This document shows positions 35,113 through 44,155 of a stretch of 64,000 nucleotides of DNA, piece after piece. Numbering within the stretch: position 1 is the stretch's first letter; each line of letters starts with the position of its first letter. Origin of the DNA: a virus; the IMG/VR virus record IMGVR_UViG_3300005337_000441, positions 1 through 64,000 of that record; one strand, given 5' to 3'. The translations under genes were made by a program, and so were the position numbers. A model generated the notes under the pieces. The model was not told the DNA's origin. It saw only the letters and a list, made by a program, of their open reading frames with translations, and ran no database searches.

Positions 35113-36735
35113 ATGTCTTTAATTAGCCAAACGCCGTTCAATATCGCACTGCTCATCCCGAGCGATGCAGATGTTGCCGGTATGCGCCCCGTGAAAGTGC
35201 TGGACATCAACGATGGTCTGAGCAAAAACTTTCACCCCGATGGTCTGTTCTCGGTGGAAACGTTCGGCAAAGTGGGTGAGGAAAGGCGCAACCGTCTCTT
35301 CTCCTACATCGACATGCACATCAGCGTCTTCCACCCCGTGGTGTATAAGGCGCTGTTGGACTTGAAGAGCCTGTACGGTGACATCATCGCAGGCACGGGT
35401 TATGCGGTGTTCGACCCCGAAACCAACGATTTCGAAAAGTCCGACGTCACTCAAGGGGACACGGGCTTTGCCTTCTTCGTGAAGCACTTCGAGAAGATCC
35501 AGTTCGAGTCGCGCCCCAGCGCCAAGCGGGAGTTCAACATCGCGCTGGTGAACAAGTACCGCAAGAACTGCCTGATGGACAAACTCGTCGTCATGCCGGC
35601 AGGCCTGCGTGACTACACGGTCGACGAAAACTCCAAGCCGAGTGAAGACGAGATCAATGGCCTGTACCGTCGCGTGCTCAATGTGGCTTCGGTCATCGAG
35701 AACGTCAACGCCAAGAGCAACGTCGAGTACCTGGACTCCACCCGCTACGGCCTGCAACAGCGCGTCAACGAGATCTACGAGTACATCGTGAATCTGCTTG
35801 AAGGCAAGAGCAAGCTCATTCAGGGCAAGTGGGCCTCGCGCAAGATCTTCGACTCCACTCGAAACGTGATTTCCCCGCACGTCTCCAAGACGGACGAGTT
35901 CTTCACGGGTCGCACGGTGTCTTCGAATCAGACCATCGTCGGCTTGTACCAGTACCTGCGCTGCATCATGCCGCTGGCGGTCAAGCACGTGCGCGACACG
36001 TACCTCTCCAAAGTGTTCCTGGGTCCGAACTCACCCGCCGTGCTGGTGAACAAGAAGACCTACAAGAAGGAACTGGTCAACCTCGATCCGCGTTACTACG
36101 ACGAGTGGATGACGTACGAGGGTCTGGAAAAGCTCATGGCCCGGTTCGGTCAGGAAGAGCTCCGTGACGACGTCCTGGAGATCGAGAACTACTACGTGGG
36201 TCTGCTGTACAGGCAAGGTGGTCATGTGCGCTTCGTGCAGGACATCTCCGACGTCCCCATCAACGGCTCGCACGATCCTCGCGAACTCCTCACGCCCATC
36301 ACGTTCTGTGAACTGCTGTACCTGTCGGTGTTTGCTGACGCGGCGAGCATCCCTTGCCTGCTGACACGTTATCCGGTCACGGGGTATGGCTCGATCTATC
36401 CGAGCTACGTCTACCTCAAGACCACGGTGCGTGCTGAACAGGTCAAGGTCCTGGGCGACGACTGGGAAACCGTGATCGGCACAGCCTACGAGTTCCCCAT
36501 CAAAGGCGAACAGTACTTCAACGCGATGAGTCCTTCGACCACTCACGTGGCTCGTCTGGGCGCAGACTACGACGGCGACACTTGCTCGCTGATCTGCCTG
36601 CTCACCGAAGACGCCAAGGTGGAAGTCAAGAAGAAGCTCAACAGCCGCGACTACTATGTGGGTGTCAATGGCAAGATGGCGTTCAGCGCCGGCAACGACA
36701 TCATCGATCTGGTGTTGGCCAACGTCACGAGCTGA
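35113..36735 (+). CDS. RNA polymerase beta' subunit, N-terminal half
   Basis: 540 residues from the ATG at 35113, which follows AGGATCAGG; an earlier in-frame start would overlap the tape-measure promoter region. The catalytic magnesium motif GADYDGD is at residues 483-489 (D485, D487, D489), matching NADFDGD of bacterial RpoC. Upstream, RNAP landmarks appear in order: DGLFSVETFG (like DGLFCARIFGP), LIQGKWASRKIFDSTRNVIS (like LLGKRVDYSGRSVI), and TRYPVTGYGSIYPSYVY. There is no zinc-binding cysteine cluster. The protein ends shortly after the motif, so the bridge helix and trigger loop must be encoded elsewhere; I do not see them here. With the beta pieces it would form a phage RNA polymerase of the phiKZ kind. 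Confidence 0.85.
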   Translation: MSLISQTPFNIALLIPSDADVAGMRPVKVLDINDGLSKNFHPDGLFSVETFGKVGEERRNRLFSYIDMHISVFHPVVYKALLDLKSLYGDIIAGTGYAVFDPETNDFEKSDVTQGDTGFAFFVKHFEKIQFESRPSAKREFNIALVNKYRKNCLMDKLVVMPAGLRDYTVDENSKPSEDEINGLYRRVLNVASVIENVNAKSNVEYLDSTRYGLQQRVNEIYEYIVNLLEGKSKLIQGKWASRKIFDSTRNVISPHVSKTDEFFTGRTVSSNQTIVGLYQYLRCIMPLAVKHVRDTYLSKVFLGPNSPAVLVNKKTYKKELVNLDPRYYDEWMTYEGLEKLMARFGQEELRDDVLEIENYYVGLLYRQGGHVRFVQDISDVPINGSHDPRELLTPITFCELLYLSVFADAASIPCLLTRYPVTGYGSIYPSYVYLKTTVRAEQVKVLGDDWETVIGTAYEFPIKGEQYFNAMSPSTTHVARLGADYDGDTCSLICLLTEDAKVEVKKKLNSRDYYVGVNGKMAFSAGNDIIDLVLANVTS

Positions 36736-36737
36736 TC

Positions 36738-37136
36738 ATGACCAAACTCACGAGCGACTACCGCGAAGGCAAAGGCAGCACGGCCACCTCGGAAGGACAC
36801 GAGTACCAACTCGACATCCTCTTCGAGTTGACGTGGGACCGCAAGCCTACCATCAAGAATGTCTCGGATCTGGACTGGATCCTGGAATACACCGAGATCG
36901 ACGAAGAGCGTGTCAAGAACGCTGACCTCGGAGTTCCCATCCTGATCTACTGGTCCGATGCACTCCAACACTGGGTGACGCTGGACGGGGCACATCGCCT
37001 CACAAAAGCCAAGCGTGAACACAAGCATGGAATCGGTTGTCGTATCGTTGACGAGGACATGCTCGCCAAGGCTCGAATCGATCACCACAAAAAACATGTC
37101 GCCGTGGAGAGCATGCCTCTTTACGCCAAGTGGTAA
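36738..37136 (+). CDS. ParB/Srx-like small protein
   Basis: 132 residues, starting 2 bases after the beta' stop, so translation is probably coupled. A core resembling the ParB/sulfiredoxin nuclease fold is visible: a hydrophobic strand (GVPILIYWSD), then HWVTLDGAHRLTKAKREHKH and GCRIVDEDML. The D-G-x-H-R motif is the family's nucleotide-binding site. Such domains act as CTPase switches, nucleases or methyltransferase partners. Its location between beta' and beta suggests a role linked to transcription or its timing, but this is inference. The protein lacks a recognisable DNA-binding helix-turn-helix. Confidence 0.6.
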   Translation: MTKLTSDYREGKGSTATSEGHEYQLDILFELTWDRKPTIKNVSDLDWILEYTEIDEERVKNADLGVPILIYWSDALQHWVTLDGAHRLTKAKREHKHGIGCRIVDEDMLAKARIDHHKKHVAVESMPLYAKW

Positions 37137-37154
37137 CCAACCCATAGGTCTCCG

Positions 37155-40100
37155 ATGCAAATGCATTTCAACGTCTTTTACCACCAGTACGGTATCAGAC
37201 GAATCGATCACCTGCTGACCCCGAAGCTGCTCACGCTTCAGAGTCTGCCCCGAGATGCGATGGTCCACTACCTCAGTGACGACCCGCAAGCTCCTGACCT
37301 GGATGTCTCCCAGCCCTGGCTGGCGACGTCCAACAAGAACGTGGCTGTGGACTATGCGACACAGCTCACTGACCTGCTGGGCAATCCTCACCCTCACATG
37401 GGGAAGACCGTGCGTGACCTCACGCGCGACTTCCATCAAAGCCACCGCAAGTTCAAGTTCACGCCGGACGGGGTGAACAAGATCGGTGACCAGACGGTGC
37501 TGCAAGTCATGAACTACAGCTACCTGGATGCGATGTACACCTACGCACCGGTGCCCCTCACGCCCTGGTACAAGTTCTGGAACAACAACCGCCTGCTGTT
37601 CGGCACCATTGCCAAGATCGGTCAGAGCAAGTCGAAGAACCACTTCGTCTTTCTGAAGGTGCCTCAACAACTGCCGTCCTACCAGCTGCTCAACCTGTAC
37701 GCTGACAAGGAAGTGGCGCGCGTCACACTGCAGGTCTTCAACTCCTACGCGGATCTCATGATCTTGCAGCTGTGGAAATGGCTGGAAGGCGAGGATCGCG
37801 AGGTGACGGTCTTCGGTGCGCTCACGCAAAGCGACCTGGCCAAGGTGAACATCGTCTTCGTCGTGCCGGACGGCCGCTCGATCGTGATGAACCTGGGCTA
37901 CATGGACAGTTGGATCAAGGGTCATGCCAAGCTCGACGCTCAGAAGAGCCAACAGCAGCAAGACCCCCAGGCGCTCAAGAAGCTTTTCTTGAAGTTCCTG
38001 ATCACGGTGACCGCTGCCATCCCGGAAGCCGAAGTCGCTGAGATCCAAGGCGCCCAAACACCGGAAGACAAGCAAGACCAGACCGAGCTTCAAGCGGAGT
38101 CCGACGAGTACCTGCGTGAACATGACGATGACGCCGAAGACAGCATCGACGATCACGAGTTCGAGGACGCCGCGGATCTGATGTCTGGTCTTGGCAAAAA
38201 CACCAAGACGCTTAAAAAGCGTCCGAATGAAGACGTTGCTCAGCGCCTGCAAGCTCTGGACAAGGACATCGACTCCTCGATGTCTTCCGCAACACTGGAC
38301 CTGGGCGAGAAGCTCAAGACGATCGATCAAGACCTGAAGGTGCTCGACCTGCTCAACAGCCGTCGCCTGAAGGATCGTGGCATCCGTCTGGACAAGGAAG
38401 GCGAGCAAGTGCCGCCGGCCGCTCCGGTGGAAGACATTCCGCTGGAAGTACTGCAGCAGCAGATCTACCAGCCTGTCGACTACGAAGAAGCGCTGCTCAA
38501 GCAGATCAATGAATCGGCGGACTTCGGTCTGCTCTCGGCTGCGGACTTCCGCAGGGCTACAGCTGACGTTCAGAAGTACAAGACGTCGCAAGACCCTTAC
38601 GGGTCAGGCCAGCTCACCGTGCAAGCCATGGTGGTCACGCCTGAGGCGATCAAGCTCAATCCGCAAAAGACCGAGATCACGGTGTCGGACAAGGTCGTGG
38701 ACAAGACGATGGCTCAGTCCTCGCTCATGGCCTTCGATCACGACTATATCAAGAACGTCTACAAGAAAGACATGCTGGGCATGATCAATAACCTGCAAAA
38801 AGCAGGCGTGATCGTGCGCAACCATGAAATCGAACTGGACCACAGCGCGCTGGGCACCTACGAGAACCACACGCTCGAACTCAAGCCGATCGATGGCCAG
38901 CCTTCCAAGCTGAGGTTCCGTCTGCCGCAGGTGCAAACCGATGGCACGTTCGTGGCCAATGGCAACAAGTACGTGATGCGCAAGCAGCGCGTGGATGTAC
39001 CCATTCGCAAGACCAACGCCTACACGGTGGCTTTGACGAGCTACTACGGCAAGACCTTCGTCACGGTCAACCAAAAGCAGGCGAACAATTCGCTGGCTTG
39101 GATCGTGAAGGAACTCAACAAAGCGTCGTTCTCGGACAACCACCCTTACATCACGCGCGTGGCGCCTGCCCAGGTCTTCGACAACAACTTCGAAGCCCCG
39201 TGGATCTACAACGCCCTGGCCAACCACTTCAAGTCGGTGACCACGAAGGACTACACGTTGGTCTTTGACCATCAGGAACGTCTGGGTCTCTTTGAAGAAG
39301 CCAGCGAAGGCGGTGAGAAGCTCGGTCCCTACGATCCGGTGCATGCCGCCAAGATCGAAAACGCGGGTGGTAAGGCGTGGAAGTACCGACTCGTCGGCTA
39401 CAGCAACGCAGGCCTGGGCCACATCGTGGTCGACCGTGCCAACCAGTTCTGGCTGCTCGGTCGTGAAGGCGAGCCTCAGCCGCTGGGCGACATCTACCAA
39501 GTGTTGCAACTGGACGCTCACAAGGCTCCGGTGGACTTCACCGAAGTGCGCATCTTCTCCAAGACGGTGCCTGTCGGTGTGGTGCTCGGTTACACCATCG
39601 GTTTCAAGAACCTCTTGAAGCTGCTGGGTGCCAAGCATGAAGTCGTGGAAGGTCGCCGGCTGCCGGACCTCACACCACACCAGTACGTCATTTCCTTCAA
39701 GAACGAGAAGTACATTCTCGATCGCCGTCAACGCACCGCCTCCATGATCCTTTCGGGGTATCTGGACTACGAACGCCAACTGCGCTCGTACGACGCGGCG
39801 GAGTTCGACAAGAAGGACGTCTACCTGAACCTGCTGGCCTCCAAGGGCCTGGGGTCTTTGTACATCCGTGAGCTTGAACTCACCAACCAGCTCTTTGTCG
39901 ACCAGATCACTCTGTCGATCCTGCAGCAAATGAACGAGCCTTCGACGTTCCACGGTCTGCTGATCCGTGCAACGCAGATGCTGGAGACCTACCACCATCC
40001 GGACTCGCAGGACATGAAGTCCATGCGCATCCGCGGCTACGAACGTTTCCCTGGTGCGGTCTACAAAGAACTCACGGCGCAAATCCGTCAGTTCAAGAAC

Positions 40101-41615
40101 CGCAACATCGCGGGCAAGTCCCGTGTGGAAATGAGTCCGTACCAGATCTGGCAGACGGTGATGAAGGATCCGGCCATCAAGCTGGTGGAAGACATCAACC
40201 CGATCCAGAATCTGAAGGAAGCCGAAATCATCACGTACGTGGGTACGGGTGGCCGCTCCAAGGACTCAATCAACAAAGAAAACCGTGCGTTCCATCCGAA
40301 CGACATGGGCATCGTCTCTGAAGCCACGGTGGACAGCTCGGACGTGGGTATCAATGCCTACCTCTCTGCGAACCCCAACTTTGCCGACATGCGCGGCATC
40401 GCGCTGCCGGACAAGAACTTCAACCCTGCGAACCTGATCTCCACCAGTGCACTGCTGGCGGTGGGCGCCAACCACGACGACCCCAAGCGCGTGAACTTCG
40501 TGTCGATCCAGCAATCGCACACCATCGCCGCTCACGGCTATCACCAGCCCGTCGTGCGCACCGGTTACGAATACGTGATCGGTAACCGTACCACGGACAT
40601 GTTTGCCTACTTCGCCAAGGACGACGGCAAGGTGGTGAGCGTGGACGACAACGGCGTGATCATCGAGTACGCGGACGGCACCAAGAAGGGTGTGACGCTC
40701 GGCCGTGTCTACGGCAAGGCCGAAGGCAGCGTCTATCCGCACGACATCGTCTGTCCCCTGAAGGTGAACGCGAAGTTCAAGAAGGGTGACACGATCGCTT
40801 ACAACACGGGTTTCTTCGAGCCAGACTTCCTCGACCGCAGCAAGGTCGTGATGAAGAACTCCATGGTCGTGAAGGTGGCACTCCTGGAGTCCAGCAACAC
40901 GCACGAAGACGCCTCCGCCATCAGCAAGAGCGTGGGCCAACGCTTGAGTGCTCGTACCACCAAGGTGCGTTCGTTCACCGTGGACTTCAAGCAACGTCTG
41001 AACGATGTCGTGAAGGTCGGCGATTCCGTCGGTCCCAAGGACATCCTGATGGTGATCGAAGACGAGATCACGTCCAACACCAACATCTTCGACCAGCAGT
41101 CGCTGGAAGTGCTGAAGAACTTCTCCAAGCAAGCCCCCAAGGCCAACTACCTCGGGACGATCGACAAGATCGAGGTGTTCTACCACGGCGCCAAGCAAGA
41201 CATGAGCGCTTCGCTCAAGATGCTGGCTGACCGCAGTGATCGCCAGCTCGGTGAGGTTTGCCGCGCTTCCAACAAGCCGGTCATCACCGGTCAAGTCAAC
41301 GACGACTACCGGGTCTCCGGTGTGCCGCTCGCACTCGACAAGGCCGAAGTGAAGATCTACATCACGGTGACCACCACCGCCGGTGTGGGTGACAAGGGCG
41401 TGTTCGCATCACAAATGAAGAGCGTGATCGGTGAGGTGATGGACTACAAGGTTCACACCGAAGAAGGTCAAGAGGTTGAAGCGATGTTCGGTTACCGCTC
41501 CATCGCGGCCCGTATCGTGGAAAGCCCTGTGATCATCGGCACCACCACGACTCTGTTGAAAGTGATCGCCAAAAAGGCGGTCGACATCTACCGAGGATCT
41601 GTGCAAAAAGCCTAG
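37155..41615 (+). CDS. RNA polymerase beta subunit lacking its C-terminal domain
   Basis: 1,486 residues. From about residue 480 RpoB landmarks appear in order: VQTDGTFVANGNKYVMRKQR (near 595, like the MTEKGTFIINGAERVVV region), SINKENRAFHPNDMGIVSEA (near 1035, like the catalytic fork region), NHDDPKRVNFVSIQQSHTI and RTGYE (near 1105, like DDANRALMGANMQRQAV), NTHEDASAIS (near 1250, like YNYEDSIVIS), and GVGDKGVF (near 1410, like HGNKGV). It stops before the final GEMEVWALEAYGA region, which is encoded separately at 19308-19976. The first 450 residues have no RpoB match; they include an acidic, glutamine-rich linker near 300-360. Eighteen bases separate it from the ParB-like gene, so beta', ParB-like and beta form an operon. 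Confidence 0.85.
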   Translation: MQMHFNVFYHQYGIRRIDHLLTPKLLTLQSLPRDAMVHYLSDDPQAPDLDVSQPWLATSNKNVAVDYATQLTDLLGNPHPHMGKTVRDLTRDFHQSHRKFKFTPDGVNKIGDQTVLQVMNYSYLDAMYTYAPVPLTPWYKFWNNNRLLFGTIAKIGQSKSKNHFVFLKVPQQLPSYQLLNLYADKEVARVTLQVFNSYADLMILQLWKWLEGEDREVTVFGALTQSDLAKVNIVFVVPDGRSIVMNLGYMDSWIKGHAKLDAQKSQQQQDPQALKKLFLKFLITVTAAIPEAEVAEIQGAQTPEDKQDQTELQAESDEYLREHDDDAEDSIDDHEFEDAADLMSGLGKNTKTLKKRPNEDVAQRLQALDKDIDSSMSSATLDLGEKLKTIDQDLKVLDLLNSRRLKDRGIRLDKEGEQVPPAAPVEDIPLEVLQQQIYQPVDYEEALLKQINESADFGLLSAADFRRATADVQKYKTSQDPYGSGQLTVQAMVVTPEAIKLNPQKTEITVSDKVVDKTMAQSSLMAFDHDYIKNVYKKDMLGMINNLQKAGVIVRNHEIELDHSALGTYENHTLELKPIDGQPSKLRFRLPQVQTDGTFVANGNKYVMRKQRVDVPIRKTNAYTVALTSYYGKTFVTVNQKQANNSLAWIVKELNKASFSDNHPYITRVAPAQVFDNNFEAPWIYNALANHFKSVTTKDYTLVFDHQERLGLFEEASEGGEKLGPYDPVHAAKIENAGGKAWKYRLVGYSNAGLGHIVVDRANQFWLLGREGEPQPLGDIYQVLQLDAHKAPVDFTEVRIFSKTVPVGVVLGYTIGFKNLLKLLGAKHEVVEGRRLPDLTPHQYVISFKNEKYILDRRQRTASMILSGYLDYERQLRSYDAAEFDKKDVYLNLLASKGLGSLYIRELELTNQLFVDQITLSILQQMNEPSTFHGLLIRATQMLETYHHPDSQDMKSMRIRGYERFPGAVYKELTAQIRQFKNRNIAGKSRVEMSPYQIWQTVMKDPAIKLVEDINPIQNLKEAEIITYVGTGGRSKDSINKENRAFHPNDMGIVSEATVDSSDVGINAYLSANPNFADMRGIALPDKNFNPANLISTSALLAVGANHDDPKRVNFVSIQQSHTIAAHGYHQPVVRTGYEYVIGNRTTDMFAYFAKDDGKVVSVDDNGVIIEYADGTKKGVTLGRVYGKAEGSVYPHDIVCPLKVNAKFKKGDTIAYNTGFFEPDFLDRSKVVMKNSMVVKVALLESSNTHEDASAISKSVGQRLSARTTKVRSFTVDFKQRLNDVVKVGDSVGPKDILMVIEDEITSNTNIFDQQSLEVLKNFSKQAPKANYLGTIDKIEVFYHGAKQDMSASLKMLADRSDRQLGEVCRASNKPVITGQVNDDYRVSGVPLALDKAEVKIYITVTTTAGVGDKGVFASQMKSVIGEVMDYKVHTEEGQEVEAMFGYRSIAARIVESPVIIGTTTTLLKVIAKKAVDIYRGSVQKA

Positions 41616-41629
41616 ATCAAATGAAGGAT

Positions 41630-41668
41630 ACCGTCGGGAGGGAGACTTCCCGACGGTTCTTGCATGCT
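41630..41668 (+). terminator. Hairpin terminator after RNAP beta
   Basis: ACCGTCGGGA (41630-41639) pairs with TCCCGACGGT (41648-41657) across an 8-base loop, followed by TCTTGCATGC. It ends the beta'-ParB-beta operon. A weaker dyad, GGATGG/CCATCC (41689-41714), lies in the following leader. Confidence 0.8.
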
Positions 41669-41734
41669 TCCCATCTTCACGTCGTGGAGGATGGATTAGA
41701 CCTCTGACCCATCCCCCATTTCCAAGGATTCCAC

Positions 41735-41950
41735 ATGAGTCAAATCACCATCACTTTGGAGCAGCAGAACACGCTCAAGAGCAGCGCAGTTCTGGCCAAT
41801 GCCGGTGAAGTGGCCTGCGCGATCGTCGGCCAGATCGCAGGCAACGACATCTCCACCGCCATCAACGGTGCGAAGGCCACCAACGAGATCGTTCAGTCGC
41901 TGCTGTACTCGCGCATCATCAAGCGCGTTCAGGCGCGCAAGGCCGCCTAA
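41735..41950 (+). CDS. Small unknown protein, probably abundant
   Basis: 71 residues, not recognised. CAAGGA precedes the ATG. The product is alanine-rich and predicted helical (LANAGEVACAIVGQIAGND, then ATNEIVQSLLYSRIIKRV), ending in a basic tail. Codons are strongly biased to GC-rich choices, as in the sheath and tube genes, which suggests high expression. It precedes the likely head genes and could be a decoration or internal head protein; this is a guess from context. Confidence 0.65.
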   Translation: MSQITITLEQQNTLKSSAVLANAGEVACAIVGQIAGNDISTAINGAKATNEIVQSLLYSRIIKRVQARKAA

Positions 41951-41980
41951 GGCATCGACCACCAAGACTGGAGCAAAAGA

Positions 41981-43435
41981 ATGATTCGTGGTTCCTCCTT
42001 CATGACCGCAGCAGGTGCTGCTGCGGCTCTCGCTGCCCGCGGCCAAGCCCTGTCGGCACTGCCGAGCACCATGCTCAGCGACCTCGTGGCCAAGTCCGCT
42101 CTGGACGGCGACGCACTGTCCCTCGTCGCCACGGGTGGTGGCGGCGGTGATCCCGTCATGGCCTACGGCGTCATGATCCAACAAGCCACCGACGACCAAG
42201 CCGGCAATCCCAGCGATCACAGCCTGGCCCAAGGTGCCTTCGTCGACCAAATCGCCAAGCTCGTGCAAGGCCATGTTTCCTACGCCAAGTCGGTCGTCAA
42301 GCCGCTGGTGCTGGAACTCGGCGAACGCCTGGGCAAGCGCGCTCAAGAACTCAAGGGTGCTGACCCGGCCGCTGGCGTGGACGTCGTCGTGCAAAACATC
42401 CCTGCGCTGCTCAAGGACACCAGCTTCCTCGACACGCTGAGCTACTACAAGGACAAGCCCGTCATCACCATCAAGGACCGGCTGAACCTGCAACCCAAGA
42501 CCAACGATGAAGTGCGCGCCCTGATGCTGACGGGCCACCAGCGCACGGACGAGATGGTCACGGCCTGGCTGTCGACGCAGGAAGCCAACTTCCCGCTGAA
42601 GGTCTGGTGCACGTTCTTCACGACCGATCAGCAGACCGACTACTGGGGTCAAGAAGACCTGGACTACCTGGACGTCTTCTCCAAGCAAGACGTGCTGCTG
42701 GGCGCCTACCTCGTGGCTCGCCGCATCTACGACGAAGTCCAGGAAAGCTCGCTGCCGCTGTCCACCTACAAGGATCAAGTCCTGCAGGTGCGTGACTACG
42801 CCGGCGCCGTCGTGGTGCTCAGCCTGAAGTCCATCTTCGACCTGATCACGGCCAACATCCTGGTGGTGCATCACTCCAGCCGCGACAAGAAGCTCTGGGT
42901 CAACGGCGAGATCTACAACGACTGGCTGGCCAAGGGTGGCAAGCCCGAGATCCTGCTGGGCATGCTGGTCTCCAACAACGTCGCCAAGAGCGTCTCGCTC
43001 ATCGACGAGGGCAAGGCTGCGCATGAAGCGGCCTGGCAGTCCTACCTGACCTTCAAGGCGGTGGACACCCGCAACAAGTTCTACGACAACTACCGCGTCG
43101 CGGTGCTGTCGGAGTTCACCACGCAACTGGCCGATCAGCACGAGACCGAGCAAGACGTCAACGTGCGCAACACCGATCGTCTCACCAAGACCATCGAAGC
43201 TGCGGGCAACTACCTCAGCACGCTGACGAGCGAAGCACTCAACGACAGCTACGCGCTGGCGCTGAGCCTGGTCGCGCAGATCCGCTTCTGCCACACCTCC
43301 AGCTTCCAAATCCTGTCGGACATCGAGACGGCCTGCAAGGCCAACCCGAACGTCGACGTGCGTGAAGCGGCGCTGCTGGCCGTCATCAACTATCTCGGCG
43401 ACTGGCTGGGCGACCAAGTCACGCTGACTGCCTGA
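41981..43435 (+). CDS. Unknown structural protein, possible head component
   Basis: 484 residues, not recognised. The N-terminus is alanine-rich (MTAAGAAAALAARGQALSAL), followed by a GGGGG linker near residue 53, then a mixed fold with long helices in the C-terminal half (DVREAALLAVINYLGDWLGD). Codon use is very GC-rich, comparable to the sheath, so it is probably an abundant virion protein. It lies two genes upstream of the prohead-protease-like gene, so a head role is possible, including capsid. I see no conserved HK97-fold signature to support that. Its stop overlaps the next start (TGATG). Confidence 0.6.
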   Translation: MIRGSSFMTAAGAAAALAARGQALSALPSTMLSDLVAKSALDGDALSLVATGGGGGDPVMAYGVMIQQATDDQAGNPSDHSLAQGAFVDQIAKLVQGHVSYAKSVVKPLVLELGERLGKRAQELKGADPAAGVDVVVQNIPALLKDTSFLDTLSYYKDKPVITIKDRLNLQPKTNDEVRALMLTGHQRTDEMVTAWLSTQEANFPLKVWCTFFTTDQQTDYWGQEDLDYLDVFSKQDVLLGAYLVARRIYDEVQESSLPLSTYKDQVLQVRDYAGAVVVLSLKSIFDLITANILVVHHSSRDKKLWVNGEIYNDWLAKGGKPEILLGMLVSNNVAKSVSLIDEGKAAHEAAWQSYLTFKAVDTRNKFYDNYRVAVLSEFTTQLADQHETEQDVNVRNTDRLTKTIEAAGNYLSTLTSEALNDSYALALSLVAQIRFCHTSSFQILSDIETACKANPNVDVREAALLAVINYLGDWLGDQVTLTA

Positions 43436-44154
43436 TGGCCAAGCTCCGCAGGAATGCCGAACTCGTCCTGAGCCAACTCAAAGAGAACTCCGCTGGACAG
43501 ATCATCGCCAAACTGCCTATGGTGATCCAAGTTCCAGTGCGGTTTTCCGAGATCGGCCTGGGCGAGATCGGTATCAATACGTTCACGTACGGGCTCCTGG
43601 CCATCATCCTGGAGTCCGGCGACTACGCAGTCCTCAACGTCAACGCCCTGCTGGAACTGAACCCCTACAAGCTCTCGATCGTCACCATGGACGACGTCGA
43701 TTACCACCAATTCCACTTCGATGCGGGAGACGTGGTGATCAAGACGACGGACTTGGTCAAGCGAGAGGCGTTGCTGTTCAATGTCTTTAACGAGTTCATC
43801 TTTAACGGCAAGGTACCCTGGTACACGGACTACGAAGATCTGGGCAAGCTCTTCGACACGGCCAAGTACCACGCGGGATCCAATGTGGCTCAGAATCCCG
43901 AGGTGATTGAGTTCATTGCATCCATGGTGTCTCGTTCCAAGAACGATCGCACCAAGTACATCCGCAGCGTGGCTCAGAAGCAGAGCGACTTCACGTTGAA
44001 CGACATCGACTACGTGCCTCTGAAGAGCGTTTACTGGTCGGTTACGAGTACGGTGAACAAACTCACCGGTAGCCATTTCGCCGACGGTGTGACGAGTGCG
44101 CTCGTGACGCCGACGACCAAGACTGACAAGATTGAACGCATATTGAGGGCATGA
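43435..44154 (+). CDS. Unknown protein, probable head assembly role
   Basis: 239 residues, translationally coupled to the preceding gene through a TGATG overlap. The N-terminal part has beta segments (IIAKLPMVIQVPVRFSEIGL, then TFTYGLLAIILES), and the rest is mixed with charged helices. There is no catalytic or nucleotide-binding motif. It is followed, one base after its stop, by the prohead-protease-like gene. The tight spacing groups it with head morphogenesis, for example as a completion or portal-associated protein, without sequence proof. Confidence 0.6.
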   Translation: MAKLRRNAELVLSQLKENSAGQIIAKLPMVIQVPVRFSEIGLGEIGINTFTYGLLAIILESGDYAVLNVNALLELNPYKLSIVTMDDVDYHQFHFDAGDVVIKTTDLVKREALLFNVFNEFIFNGKVPWYTDYEDLGKLFDTAKYHAGSNVAQNPEVIEFIASMVSRSKNDRTKYIRSVAQKQSDFTLNDIDYVPLKSVYWSVTSTVNKLTGSHFADGVTSALVTPTTKTDKIERILRA

Positions 44155-44155
44155 C

